NCBI GenBank assembly: GCA_009668015.1
Contig: WJYB01000006.1
Location: 62,001 to 126,000, forward strand
Direction: 5' to 3'
Origin: Enterobacteriaceae bacterium RIT714
GTDB taxonomy: Bacteria; Pseudomonadota; Gammaproteobacteria; Enterobacterales; Enterobacteriaceae
Length of the DNA: 64,000 bases
The first letter of the stretch is position 1. Every line of letters starts with the position of its first letter. The position numbers and the translations under genes were made by a program. The notes beneath the pieces are model-generated. The model was not told the origin of the DNA and did no database searches. It saw only the letters and a list, made by a program, of their open reading frames with translations. Shown here one piece after another: positions 1 to 8,923 of this stretch.

Positions 1-1
1 A

Positions 2-406
2 GAGATAATAGAGCTTATGCACAATGTAGAGCTACCAACTGATGACAAAACTGGAAAGATAACCAGTAAGCGCCTGCATGGAGATTATGCACTGATTAAA
101 GAGATTGATTGTGCATCCCCCTACCTCTATCAAGGAGTTTCATCAGGACGAAAATTTAGGGAGGCTGTATTGAAGTTCTACCGCATAAACTATAACGGTC
201 AGGAAGAAGAGTATTTTCGCGTAACGATGGATAACGTGAGAATTAATGAAATTGAACCTTTCATGTTTGACATAAAAAATCCTACATTTGAAATGCATAG
301 CCATCTGGAAGCATTTTATTTAGCTTATGAGAAAATCACATGGCATTATCTGGACGGAAATATAATTCATTCTGATTCATGGACCGGCAATAAGGAGGTT
401 GCATAA
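2..406 (+). CDS. hcp: Type VI secretion tube protein Hcp, 3' part (cut by window start)
   Basis: Hcp forms the hexameric rings of the type VI secretion inner tube and carries small effectors to the target cell. The visible 130 or so residues match the Hcp family from the VELPTD stretch through the LKFYR, YFRVTMDNV and AYEKITWHYLDG segments to the end of the fold. The frame stays open upstream of the first ATG (position 17) to the window edge, and about 30 N-terminal residues of a usual ~160-residue Hcp are missing, so the true start lies outside. The stop overlaps the ATG of the next gene by one base, and a strong AAGGAGG at 392-398 inside this gene serves that start. This implies that Hcp and the next protein are made together. 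Which T6SS uses it cannot be seen here. Confidence 0.8.
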   Translation, partial: EIIELMHNVELPTDDKTGKITSKRLHGDYALIKEIDCASPYLYQGVSSGRKFREAVLKFYRINYNGQEEEYFRVTMDNVRINEIEPFMFDIKNPTFEMHSHLEAFYLAYEKITWHYLDGNIIHSDSWTGNKEVA

Positions 407-774
407 TGACTTGGGTTTATAAAGTGAGTGCTCATAGCTTCTATCTGAATGGTACTTATCAGTTTGATGCTAACTACTCTGGCAGACCAGGATATAAAGA
501 TGATTCTGCTAATGAATGCGTAAAGGATAATGGCCCACTTCCTAGAGGCACTTACACTATCGGCCCTGCATTCTACCATCTTAGAACAAGAGCATGGACA
601 ATGAGACTTACTCCATATGTAGAAAATCAGATGTGCGGTCGTGATAGCTTTATGATACATGGTGATAGTGCTACACATCCGGGAGAAGCATCTGATGGTT
701 GCATTATTCTTAACTTGCCCTATCGTAAAATCATTGCAGCCAGTAGTGACAAAATTTTGGTAGTGGAAGATTGA
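406..774 (+). CDS. tlde1: Tlde1-like T6SS effector (L,D-transpeptidase fold, DUF2778)
   Basis: A 122-residue protein of the Tlde1/DUF2778 family. Characterised members are periplasm-acting T6SS toxins that cleave or exchange D-alanine on peptidoglycan stems. The catalytic pattern of the L,D-transpeptidase fold is visible: His85 in MIHGDS and Cys99 in SDGC, 14 residues apart, preceded by GPLPRGTYTIGP. There is no signal peptide, as expected of cargo delivered by the tube. It starts on the last base of hcp and is followed at once by a secreted candidate immunity gene, the usual hcp-effector-immunity layout. Family identity is read from motifs; toxicity is inferred. Confidence 0.78.
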   Translation: MTWVYKVSAHSFYLNGTYQFDANYSGRPGYKDDSANECVKDNGPLPRGTYTIGPAFYHLRTRAWTMRLTPYVENQMCGRDSFMIHGDSATHPGEASDGCIILNLPYRKIIAASSDKILVVED

Positions 775-776
775 GC

Positions 777-1220
777 ATGATTAAAAGATTGTTAATCTGC
801 ACCTTTTCCCTATTCTCTGTCTGTTCTTATGCCTCTGATGGTGGATGTGCTGCTGTAGGCGCATCAATGGAATCAACCTTGTTTGATGCCATGTCTAAGG
901 ATTTGAATATTGATTCATCCACTGTTCAAAGAGATATGACCACCGTACAAGTAATCAATACATCTACCGTGTCTGAACTGTATGCAGAGTCATTGGCAAA
1001 AGCAGATCATGCTGATGATGTCGCGAAAGGTAGGTCTTCTATCCCGGAAAGTGATTACTTCTCAAGCTATTATGAGAACAACGTTAAATCTATTACTGCA
1101 AAGTACTCCTACACTAATAAACACAGCAAGAAAAATATATTCATTGCCTCAAGCCTTATGAACAAAGATGAATGCTCAATAAGGTTCAATGGATATATCA
1201 CTCTATCAAGAGAGTTTTAA
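777..1220 (+). CDS. Probable periplasmic immunity protein (Tldi1-like)
   Basis: A 147-residue protein with a clear N-terminal signal peptide (MIKRLLICTFSLFSVCSYAS), so it is exported. The mature part has two cysteines (GGC near the start, DEC near the end) and no enzyme motif that I recognise. Its position directly after a Tlde1-like toxin and its periplasmic location match the Tldi1 immunity role of neutralising the toxin where it acts. I chose ATG 777 because GGAAG lies 8 bases upstream; the frame is also open from a TTG at 771 overlapping the effector stop. A terminator follows. The sequence alone does not prove the immunity function. Confidence 0.65.
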   Translation: MIKRLLICTFSLFSVCSYASDGGCAAVGASMESTLFDAMSKDLNIDSSTVQRDMTTVQVINTSTVSELYAESLAKADHADDVAKGRSSIPESDYFSSYYENNVKSITAKYSYTNKHSKKNIFIASSLMNKDECSIRFNGYITLSREF

Positions 1221-1224
1221 GATG

Positions 1225-1246
1225 AGGGGCGGCCACGCCCCTTTTT
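1225..1246 (+). terminator. Rho-independent terminator after the T6SS trio
   Basis: A 7-bp stem AGGGGCG / CGCCCCT with a 4-base loop is followed by a T run, five bases after the immunity gene stop. Confidence 0.8.
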
Positions 1247-1418
1247 GAGTAATTATATTATTCTCTTGTCATTCATTAATTTCATTATCACTCCATTTTC
1301 ATTCTCACAAAACACTTTATACTTAGGTAACTGTTATCCCGAACTCTGTATGTAACAAAGTGGCTAGACCCAGTACCCCGCATAATCGTGCCATTCATAT
1401 TTAGAGGTCATCCGGCAT

Positions 1419-2434
1419 TGACCCTACCCCAAAATCCTGCTCCATTCAGAAACAGAACACCGACATGAAATACACTCCCCTGAACGGAGGTGGTGCCGAT
1501 GAAAAAAACACGATTCGCCGAAGACACAGATTCTCTTTACCTTCAAGAAGGCTGAGCTGGGTACGTGTCCTTGCCGGATGTTTGCCGCAAGCTGGATAAC
1601 TCCGATGCCACCTTTTACACCCGGCGCAAGAAATACGGTGGAAATACTCCCTGTGAACTCAAACATATGTGGCAAAGGGAAGAGGGAAATCTGCGGCTGA
1701 AGAAGCTGGTTGCCGATGACAGCGCACTGCGCCTGCGTATCTGTGAGATCACCGAAACGCAAATTCACTACAGATATCGCCGGGTACACCTGATGCTCCG
1801 GCGTGAGGGTTGGCGAGACGATCACAAACGAATCTACAGCCTCTACGGTGAGCAAGGGCTGTCGCTACGCCTCAAACGGCCACGCCGTAATAAATCTGCC
1901 CAGCATTATCCAAACCACGTCTGGGGCATGGATTTTATTTCTGATGCATTGTTTGACAGGCGACGACTCCGCCTGTGGACGGTTATCGACCTTTACACCC
2001 GAGAATGTCTGGGAATCTGCGTTCGACAGAAGTGGCTGGGATACTGGACAGTATAGCGCTCAGGCGTCCTTTACCACAGTTGCTGATAACCGATAATGGT
2101 TCTGAATTTGCATGAAAAATGCTGGACAAGTGGGTGTATGAAAGAGGAATAAGGATCCACTTCTCATGCCCGGGACATCGACGGACAACGCTACAGTCGA
2201 GTCCTTCAACGGCAGGTGCGGCAGGAATGCCTGAACGAGAACGGGTTCATGTCTCTGGAGGATGCACGGGGCAAAATCAAGGCGCGCATACACTATAACC
2301 AGAGTCGTCCCCATTTTGCACTGGGCTGGATGCCCCCCCGAATTTGCCGAAAATCTTCCGGTTGCCAGAATATGCAGCCAGAATGAAGCCGGTTATTCCC
2401 GATTATGGCTGGATCACATACGGGGAGCGAATCA
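1419..2434 (+). mobile_element. Degenerate IS3-family insertion sequence (IS407-like group)
   Basis: The left end is proposed at TGACCCTACCCCAAAATCC, which resembles IS3/IS407-group termini. The right end is probably near the GGCTGGATCACATACGGGG stretch, where such elements normally finish, but the right inverted repeat is poor. At about 1.0 kb it is shorter than an intact member (about 1.2 kb). The transposase reading frames inside are broken in several places, so the element is dead. No target duplication is certain, and boundaries are approximate to some tens of bases. Confidence 0.65.
1499..2386 (+). pseudogene. IS3-family transposase remnant (orfA + orfB, frameshifted)
   Basis: OrfA begins at ATG 1499 (MKKTRFAED) and needs a frame change within 15 codons to continue into the DVCRKLDNSDATFYT helix-turn-helix segment. 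OrfB shows the integrase core: VWGMDFISDALFD, TVIDLYTRECLGI, then in another frame LPQLLITDNGSEFA, an in-frame TGA, KMLDKWVYERGIRIHFS, and in further frames STDNATVESFNGR and ECLNENGFMSLEDAR. At least four frameshifts, one stop and an internal loss near 2030-2075 are needed. It cannot make an active transposase. Confidence 0.8.
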
Positions 2435-2878
2435 CTGGCATTGTGATTAATCCAGCAACCCAAATTTACTATTTTTCTTACTCACCAAAAATAGCTGTTA
2501 TAAAAATAACCACCGAGAATATATGTATACATTTAATGTCATTGAATTCTCATAAATTAAGACTTAAACGAATAGAGGAATTTTATACCCAAGAAGACAC
2601 CAGCAGAACAAACTGCATAAAATCAATAACATAAAAATTATTAATGTTGACTTTTGCTACAGTTATAAAATGTATTTCATATGATCCAAATCAAAGATCC
2701 TTCGCGACCGTTGGGCGATAGTGCAGCCACAAAATGCTATCGCAGTTAAAGAAACAGTTTAGGATTTATCTGTTACTTTTACAGAGAATAGTTTCAAGCG
2801 AAATAGTAAAATAACAATAATCAATTTTATTTAGCCCTCCATTACATACCGATACCCTGTTAATCTGATAAATGACTC
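2435..2878. other. AT-rich intergenic stretch
   Basis: About 440 bases between the insertion-sequence remnant and the small membrane peptide gene. I see no conserved gene or convincing hairpin. The short frames here are tails of the insertion sequence. It presumably holds the promoter for the next genes, but no well spaced -35/-10 pair stands out. Confidence 0.5.
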
Positions 2879-3001
2879 ATGCTAAAAATTATCATCCTGT
2901 CTGCTACGCTTTATATTGCATTAATGCTTACTGGCTTTTGGGTCGGTACGATGTATCGCGATTTTTTCCCGCAACAGTCGGTAAACTGTCACAACGGATA
3001 A
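2879..3001 (+). CDS. Small membrane peptide (40 residues), unknown function
   Basis: An ATG at 2879 opens a 40-codon frame beginning MLKIIILSATLYIALMLTGF and ending in a polar tail with Asp, Cys and His (QQSVNCHNG). About 24 hydrophobic residues after a single Lys fit one membrane span. It lies 60 bases upstream of the lipoprotein gene on the same strand. No match to a named small protein is recognised and the ribosome binding site is weak, so it may not be translated. The composition is like a real single-span miniprotein rather than random frame noise. Confidence 0.45.
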   Translation: MLKIIILSATLYIALMLTGFWVGTMYRDFFPQQSVNCHNG

Positions 3002-3061
3002 CGATAAGCGTTTGAAATATAGATTTTTTTAGTGTTTTTTCTGATGGTAGTAGAGGTTTTA

Positions 3062-3523
3062 ATGAAGAAGTTAATGTTAGTAGCGATTGCGGTCTCGGTT
3101 CTTTCTGCCTGTTCTTCTCCTGCTGAGCGTATGGCGCAGTGTGAAGCACAAGGTGTCAGTAAAGATACGTGCTATATGGCCGAACAAAACCGTTCTACGG
3201 CGATGAATGCTGTAGCGGAGAAACAAGCGTTAGAAAATGCTGCAAACGCCGTACAGCATGGGCAGAGTGCAAAAGTACTGGATCCTCTGCGTGAAGCCTC
3301 ATTTACCGCGAATGGGATTAAAGCCACGGTCAGTAACGGTTTCTTCAGCGCGACAATCAATGGAAAGAAAGCCACTGTGAAGCGCTTTAATGCTAACGCG
3401 TATGAGATCACTGGCGCGGGTTACATTCTGTCAGTCACCCTCGATGAGAACGGCATTACAGATGCTTCATGGAACAAAACCCATGGAAGAGATCATGGAT
3501 TACTGCAGGTAATTCAGAAGTAA
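3062..3523 (+). CDS. Small lipoprotein, unknown function
   Basis: A 153-residue protein with a lipoprotein signal: basic start MKKLM, hydrophobic core and lipobox LSAC, so Cys at about residue 17 should be lipidated. Ser follows the Cys, which favours outer membrane sorting. The mature region starts with a Cys-containing segment (MAQCEAQGVSKDTCYMAEQN) and an Ala/Gln-rich probable helix, then a compact beta-rich C-terminal part (NGIKATVSNGFFSATINGKK). ATG 3062 was chosen over an upstream in-frame start because AGAGG lies 10 bases before it and the signal peptide begins there. Function is unknown. Confidence 0.7.
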   Translation: MKKLMLVAIAVSVLSACSSPAERMAQCEAQGVSKDTCYMAEQNRSTAMNAVAEKQALENAANAVQHGQSAKVLDPLREASFTANGIKATVSNGFFSATINGKKATVKRFNANAYEITGAGYILSVTLDENGITDASWNKTHGRDHGLLQVIQK

Positions 3524-3527
3524 TGTT

Positions 3528-3549
3528 AAGGCGGCTAAAACGCCGCCTT
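3528..3549 (+). terminator. Terminator after lipoprotein gene
   Basis: AAGGCGGC and GCCGCCTT form an 8-bp stem with a 6-base loop, ending in a short T run directly after the lipoprotein stop. Confidence 0.75.
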
Positions 3550-3786
3550 TAACTGTCTGCTGATGAGAGGGTTTTCATCTACAGAAGGCCTGCATTAACC
3601 TTAACAAAAACAAACTGTTATACCCATCTTATTTTATCATCCGTTTTGTAACAAAACAGTAAACAAATTAACCATTGAGCCACGCGCCAAAAGGCTCTAT
3701 ATTGGCCGCGTTTTTTACACACCCCACCCTTTATTAACTATTTATTCAATCGAGGCGCATAAGACAGCCCCGGTTGTAGGAGTGAT

Positions 3787-5163
3787 ATGATGACGGATAA
3801 AGTCCGTATTGACACCGCAGATGCCCGCAAAAGCAACGAAACCTATCTGGCCCGTCAGGCCGAGTTTGAATCGAACGTCAGGAGTTATCCTCGCAAGCTG
3901 CCTTTAGCTATCACTAAAGCAGACGGCGTATGGATTACCGATGCAGATAATAAAGAATACCTCGACTGTCTTGCAGGCGCCGGCACCCTCGCGCTTGGAC
4001 ACAATCATCCTGATGTGCTGAAAAGCATCCAAAATGTCATTACCAGCGGCTTGCCGTTACATACACTGGATCTGACCACGCCGTTGAAAGACGAGTTTTC
4101 AGAATACCTTCTCGCCCAGTTACCGGGTCAGGGCAAAGAGTATTGCCTGCAGTTTACTGGACCATCCGGTGCAGATGCTGTTGAAGCTGCACTGAAGCTG
4201 GCTAAAAAAGTCACTGGCCGCAGCAGCATTATTAGCTTCTCTGGTGGCTATCACGGTATGACGCACGGCGCGCTCTCCGTGACAGGTAACCTGTCACCGA
4301 AAGAAGCCGTTGATAATATGATGCCAGAAGTGCAGTTCATGCCGTATCCACATCAGTACCGCTGCCCGCTGGGCATTGGTGGTGACGCAAGCGTGAAAGC
4401 TCTGACTTACTACTTTGACAATCTGATTAACGATGTCGAAAGCGGCGTACGTAAACCGGCCGCGGTGATTCTCGAAGCCGTTCAGGGTGAAGGCGGTGTC
4501 AACCCGGCTCCGGCTGAGTGGCTGCAGCGCATTCGTAAAGTGACTCAGGAACACGGCATTTTGCTGATTCTTGACGAAGTGCAGGCAGGTTTTGCCCGCA
4601 CCGGTAAGTTCTTCGCCTTTGAACATGCGGGTATTGAGCCAGACATCATCGTCATGTCCAAAGCCGTCGGTGGCGGTCTGCCGCTGGCTGTGCTCGGTAT
4701 CAAAAAGCAGTTCGACGCCTGGGCGCCAGGTCATCACACCGGGACTTTCCGTGGCAACCAGCTCGCTATGGCGACCGGCCTGACCACGCTGAAAATTCTC
4801 AAAGATCAGAATATTGCCGACAAAGTTGCCGCACAGGGCGAATGGCTGAAAGGTCAGCTGGCTGAACTGCAGAAGCGTTATCCGGTGATTGGCCATGTTC
4901 GTGGCCTGGGCCTGATGATCGGTATTGAGATCGTGAAACCACACGAAGCCGCCGACCACATGGGTTGTTTCCCGGGTGATGGCGATCTGTCAGCACTGAT
5001 TCAGAAAAAATGCTTCGAAGCGGGGCTGATTCTGGAGCGCGGCGGTCGCAATGGCGTGGTTCTGCGTCTGCTGCCTTCTCTGCTGATCAGCGATCAGGAG
5101 CTGAAAGTCTTCCTGGATAAATTTGAGCAGGCGCTGCTCGCCGCGGGCGTTCGCCCGGTATAA
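3787..5163 (+). CDS. dat: Diaminobutyrate--2-oxoglutarate aminotransferase
   Basis: A PLP-dependent class III aminotransferase of 458 residues that interconverts L-2,4-diaminobutyrate with aspartate semialdehyde, using glutamate/2-oxoglutarate. The usual marks are present: the [17 protein letters not shown] cofactor loop, [12 protein letters not shown], the [12 protein letters not shown] segment with its conserved Asp, and the Schiff-base lysine in VMSKAVGGG. It lies nine bases ahead of the matching decarboxylase ddc, so the pair makes 1,3-diaminopropane in two steps. Two adjacent ATGs (3787 and 3790) follow AGGAG; the second has the better spacing, which changes the product by one Met. Confidence 0.93.
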   Translation: MMTDKVRIDTADARKSNETYLARQAEFESNVRSYPRKLPLAITKADGVWITDADNKEYLDCLAGAGTLALGHNHPDVLKSIQNVITSGLPLHTLDLTTPLKDEFSEYLLAQLPGQGKEYCLQFTGPSGADAVEAALKLAKKVTGRSSIISFSGGYHGMTHGALSVTGNLSPKEAVDNMMPEVQFMPYPHQYRCPLGIGGDASVKALTYYFDNLINDVESGVRKPAAVILEAVQGEGGVNPAPAEWLQRIRKVTQEHGILLILDEVQAGFARTGKFFAFEHAGIEPDIIVMSKAVGGGLPLAVLGIKKQFDAWAPGHHTGTFRGNQLAMATGLTTLKILKDQNIADKVAAQGEWLKGQLAELQKRYPVIGHVRGLGLMIGIEIVKPHEAADHMGCFPGDGDLSALIQKKCFEAGLILERGGRNGVVLRLLPSLLISDQELKVFLDKFEQALLAAGVRPV

Positions 5164-5181
5164 CCGGAGTTATTGATCACG

Positions 5182-6648
5182 ATGTCTGATTCAAACCCAA
5201 TTCTGTCGTCCTCGGCGCAAAGCATCGAGGCCTATCAGCAGGCCATCGAGCAGAGCTCACGGGCGGTTATGCAGTGGCTGCAGCAGTCTGAAATGTACCA
5301 GGGAAAAAGCGTCGCCGAACTGCGCGATAACATCTCCCTGAATTTTGGACAGAAAGGTATTGGCAATGAAGCCGCAATTGCTCGTGCCGTTGAGTATTTC
5401 CTGAAAGACAGTTTATCTGTCCACCATCCGCAGTGCGTGGCGCATCTACACTGCCCAAGTCTGGTGGTTAGCCAGGCAGCGGAAGTGCTGATCAACGCAA
5501 CAAACCAGAGTATGGACTCCTGGGATCAGAGCCCGTCAGCCACTATTATTGAAATGAAGCTGATTGAATGGCTGCGTACCCGCGTGGGCTATCAGGCCGG
5601 GGATGCGGGCGTGTTCACCAGCGGCGGCACTCAGAGCAATCTGATGGGGCTGATGCTGGCGCGCGATGCGTTCTTCGCACGTCAGGGGCACTCCATCCAG
5701 CAGGATGGTCTGGTGGGCGATCTGCGTAAGATTCGCGTACTGTGCTCTGAAAACGCGCACTTCTCTGTTCAGAAAAACATGGCGCTGCTCGGTCTGGGCT
5801 ATCAGTCGGTTATTCAGGTAAAAACCGATGAATGTTCACGTATGGACCTGACCGATCTGGCCGCGAAAATTGCGCAGTGTGACGCGAATGGCGAACAGAT
5901 CCTGGCGATCGTCGCGACGGCGGGGACCACGGACGCGGGTGCTATCGATCCGCTGCGCGCTATCGCAGAGATGGCCGCAGAGAAGCAGATTTGGGTACAC
6001 GTCGATGCAGCCTGGGGCGGTGCGCTGCTGATGTCCGATAAGTATCGTGATTATCTGGACGGCATCGAACAGGTAGACTCCATCACGCTGGACTTCCATA
6101 AGCAGTTCTTCCAGACCATCAGCTGCGGTGCATTCCTGCTGAAAGAAGCCCGCCACTACGAGCTGATGCGTTACCAGGCGGCATACCTCAACTCTGAATT
6201 TGACGAAGAGCAAGGTGTTCCGAATCTGGTATCAAAATCACTGCAGACGACGCGCCGTTTCGACGCCCTCAAGCTGTGGATGAGCCTGGAAGCGCTGGGG
6301 CAGGAACAGTATGCGGCCATTATCGACCACGGCGTCACACTGGCGCAACACGTTGCCGGGTGGGTCAAGGACCAGGATACGCTGGAGCTGGTGATGCCAC
6401 CGCAGCTCGCAAGCGTGCTGTTCCGCTTCCGCCCGCAGCATGAAATCAACGATGCTGCTGTCGCGCTGCTGAACCAAAAAATTGGCGATGCACTGCTCGA
6501 TTCTGGTCGCGCTAACGTCGGCGTGACTGAGCACAACGGGGTGACCTGCCTGAAGCTGACGTTGCTGAATCCGACGGTAACGCTGGATGATGTGAAGACC
6601 TTGTTGTCGCTGGTTGAACGCACGGCGCACGAGATCCTCGCGAAGTAA
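5182..6648 (+). CDS. ddc: L-2,4-diaminobutyrate decarboxylase
   Basis: A PLP-dependent group II decarboxylase (about 488 residues) converting 2,4-diaminobutyrate to 1,3-diaminopropane. Visible marks are FTSGGTQSNLMGLMLARD, the histidine in CSENAHFSVQKN that stacks on the cofactor, the VHVDAAWGG aspartate segment, and the PLP lysine in SITLDFHKQFFQ. The frame is open from TTG 5173, but that codon is only three bases from GGAG, so ATG 5182 is preferred. It is transcribed with dat and ends at a strong hairpin facing the convergent kinase gene. Confidence 0.93.
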   Translation: MSDSNPILSSSAQSIEAYQQAIEQSSRAVMQWLQQSEMYQGKSVAELRDNISLNFGQKGIGNEAAIARAVEYFLKDSLSVHHPQCVAHLHCPSLVVSQAAEVLINATNQSMDSWDQSPSATIIEMKLIEWLRTRVGYQAGDAGVFTSGGTQSNLMGLMLARDAFFARQGHSIQQDGLVGDLRKIRVLCSENAHFSVQKNMALLGLGYQSVIQVKTDECSRMDLTDLAAKIAQCDANGEQILAIVATAGTTDAGAIDPLRAIAEMAAEKQIWVHVDAAWGGALLMSDKYRDYLDGIEQVDSITLDFHKQFFQTISCGAFLLKEARHYELMRYQAAYLNSEFDEEQGVPNLVSKSLQTTRRFDALKLWMSLEALGQEQYAAIIDHGVTLAQHVAGWVKDQDTLELVMPPQLASVLFRFRPQHEINDAAVALLNQKIGDALLDSGRANVGVTEHNGVTCLKLTLLNPTVTLDDVKTLLSLVERTAHEILAK

Positions 6649-6651
6649 TTC

Positions 6652-6686
6652 GGTTTCCCCCCTCTTATCGAAGAGAGGGGGAAACC
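6652..6686. terminator. Hairpin between convergent ddc and the tyrosine-kinase gene
   Basis: GGTTTCCCCCCTCTT and AAGAGAGGGGGAAACC pair almost completely around an ATCG loop. The site sits between two converging stop codons and probably ends transcription in both directions. Confidence 0.75.
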
Positions 6687-6709
6687 TTAGCGAGACGGTG
6701 TGGCTTAGG

Positions 6710-8917
6710 TCAGGAGCGGGAACGTTCTTTGGCTTTTTGTTGATCGGTTGTATAGCTGTAATCGTAGGCGTTATAACCATTCTGGTAGTACAGCGCGGCA
6801 GATTTAACCACATCATTCAGAATTGCACCTTTCACAGACACACCAGCCTGCAACAGACGCTTCACACAAGCCTGCATCTCTTTCGCGCTGTTCATTCTAA
6901 ATCGCGCCACCAATAAGGTTGTTCCAACCCGTCGACCCACTAATGCAGCATCGGTTACGGCAAGTATCGGCGGGGTATCGACGATAACCATCTCATAATG
7001 GTCATTTGCCCATTTAAGCAGTTGCTGGAATCGCTCGCCGATTAGCAGCTCAGACGGATTTCCGGGATTCAGACCACAGGTGATCACATCAATGCCTCCG
7101 GGTGCATAATGCTGTATGGCATCCGGGTGTGCGACTTTGCCCGTCAAAATATCGGCTAAACCGATATGGTTGTTAAGCGCCAGAATCTGGTGTACATAGC
7201 CTTTGCGCATATCTGCATCAATAAATAACACCTTCTGCCCACTCTGAGCGACAATGGCAGCCAGTGACGTACTAATAAGCGTCTTACCGCAGTTCTGCGT
7301 TGGTCCCGTTAACAGAACGATGCGGTTATCTGCTTCCATCATAGTGAAGTGAAGACTGGTACGCAGGCCCCTGATGGCCTCAATAAAGAGATCGAGTGGC
7401 CGGTCAACGGGCAGGAAGGGCACATCACTAACCTTATGGCTCCAGCGTTCGCCAATAAAACGCTTGCTGCGCAGGCGGGTTTTCTTCCATAGCCAGGTTG
7501 AACGTGGCAAGGTTGCCAGCACGGTGATCCCCTGCATTTCAAGCTGCTCGGGAGTGGTAATACCGTGATTAAACGCTTTACGCACCAGTACGATACCGAT
7601 GGAAAGAAACATTCCCAGCAAAAAGCCCATGATAATAATTAACGCTTTTGCAGGTTTAATCGCCTCAGGCTGCGTAACCGCAGAGTCAATGATGCGCACG
7701 TTACCAATTGCACTGGACCGCGAGATACTCAGCTCTTGCTGACGTGTCAGCAACTGCAAGTAGATCGCCCGCCCGGAATCCACATCCCGGCTCAAACGCA
7801 GGATCTCCTGCTGCGTTGCAGGCATGGTCGTGACGCGTTTATTTAGGCGCACTTTCTCACTTTCAAGCGTTTGCTGTTTCTCCTTCAACGCCCGATAGGT
7901 AGGGTGATCCTTTTTAAAGAGCTGAGAAATCTCCGCTTCACGGAACGTTAGCTCATTAAGCTGGTTGTCCACATTGACGATTTGCTCCAGTACCGATTTC
8001 GCTTCCAGCGTAAGATCAACTGAATCCCGCTGCTTGCGGTAAGTGTTGAGTCGCTCTTCAGCCTGATCCAGATCGCTGCGAATTTGCGGTAATTTAGTCT
8101 GTAAAAACGCCAGACTTTTCGCATCCTGCGCCGCCTGACGGTCGATATTCTGCTTTAGATAGTTATCTGCGATACTGTTTAGCGTAGCCGCAATCAAATC
8201 AGGATCTGCACCCGTCAATGACAGATTAAGCACCCCACTCTGCTTGGTTGTTTCAACCACCGTGAATTGTTTATTCAGTGCGTTAATGGTCTGTAGCGGC
8301 AATTCTTCAGACAGCGAAAATTTCGTGCCCGGCGTTGCGTTCATTTCCATTACCCAAATGAAAACCCCCGACTTTTCAAACGGTTTTCCGACACGCCCTT
8401 CGCCCTGAAAACCTTCGCCCTCAATACGATAGCGATCTTTATCCAGAACGGTCAGCGCCAGAGAGGGTGTTTTGCCCTTCGTCGTCGGGATACGCAGACT
8501 GATGATATTGAGTTTGCCCGGCTCATTGCCAGTCAGTCGCGCCCAGGAGCGGCCAATCAGCGGGAAATAGCGCTCTTTGATATTATAATTAAGATGCAGA
8601 TCTTCTACCGTTTTGCCGAGAATCATGCGTGATTTAAGCAGCTGGATTTCCGGCAGTGCATCCGGTGACAGCTCCGGGCTCAGCTCGCCAAGCGTCTTAA
8701 GGAGACTGTTATCCTGTTTACCTTCTATCTGTATCATCGCATCCGCCCGGAAAATCGGGGTCGCGATAAAGGTGTACAGCCCTGCACAGGCCGTAAAAAA
8801 CAGCGTAATACAGAGAATGAGTCTGCGATGGTCGATCAACTCGCCAAGCAGGTAAGCAAGATCCAGCTCTTGATTGCCATTTGCGGCAGAATAGCTGTCT
8901 GTATTATTTGAAGACAT
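6710..8917 (-). CDS. wzc: Tyrosine autokinase of polysaccharide export (Wzc/Etk family)
   Basis: A 735-residue inner-membrane BY-kinase that controls chain length and assembly of capsule or exopolysaccharide. An N-terminal Wzz domain has membrane spans near 31-51 and 425-446 with a large coiled-coil periplasmic region between them (about 260-390). The cytoplasmic kinase domain has Walker A GPTQNCGKT (538-546), Walker A' VLFIDADM (563-570) and Walker B VIVDTPP (644-650). The C-terminal tail holds the autophosphorylation cluster: Tyr 710, 711, 715, 718, 720 and 722. It is the last gene of a three-gene operon with its phosphatase and export lipoprotein. Whether it is the Wzc (colanic acid) or Etk (group 4 capsule) version cannot be settled here. 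Confidence 0.88.
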   Translation of the reverse strand: MSSNNTDSYSAANGNQELDLAYLLGELIDHRRLILCITLFFTACAGLYTFIATPIFRADAMIQIEGKQDNSLLKTLGELSPELSPDALPEIQLLKSRMILGKTVEDLHLNYNIKERYFPLIGRSWARLTGNEPGKLNIISLRIPTTKGKTPSLALTVLDKDRYRIEGEGFQGEGRVGKPFEKSGVFIWVMEMNATPGTKFSLSEELPLQTINALNKQFTVVETTKQSGVLNLSLTGADPDLIAATLNSIADNYLKQNIDRQAAQDAKSLAFLQTKLPQIRSDLDQAEERLNTYRKQRDSVDLTLEAKSVLEQIVNVDNQLNELTFREAEISQLFKKDHPTYRALKEKQQTLESEKVRLNKRVTTMPATQQEILRLSRDVDSGRAIYLQLLTRQQELSISRSSAIGNVRIIDSAVTQPEAIKPAKALIIIMGFLLGMFLSIGIVLVRKAFNHGITTPEQLEMQGITVLATLPRSTWLWKKTRLRSKRFIGERWSHKVSDVPFLPVDRPLDLFIEAIRGLRTSLHFTMMEADNRIVLLTGPTQNCGKTLISTSLAAIVAQSGQKVLFIDADMRKGYVHQILALNNHIGLADILTGKVAHPDAIQHYAPGGIDVITCGLNPGNPSELLIGERFQQLLKWANDHYEMVIVDTPPILAVTDAALVGRRVGTTLLVARFRMNSAKEMQACVKRLLQAGVSVKGAILNDVVKSAALYYQNGYNAYDYSYTTDQQKAKERSRS

Positions 8918-8923
8918 TGAAAC

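Noticed and set aside
2344-2634. 96-codon frame at the end of the insertion sequence
   Set aside because: It joins transposase remnant codons to AT-rich intergenic DNA; no homology or start signal.
2641-2680. Sigma-70 promoter (TTGACT ... TATAAA)
   Set aside because: The two boxes are only 11 bases apart, too close for a functional promoter.
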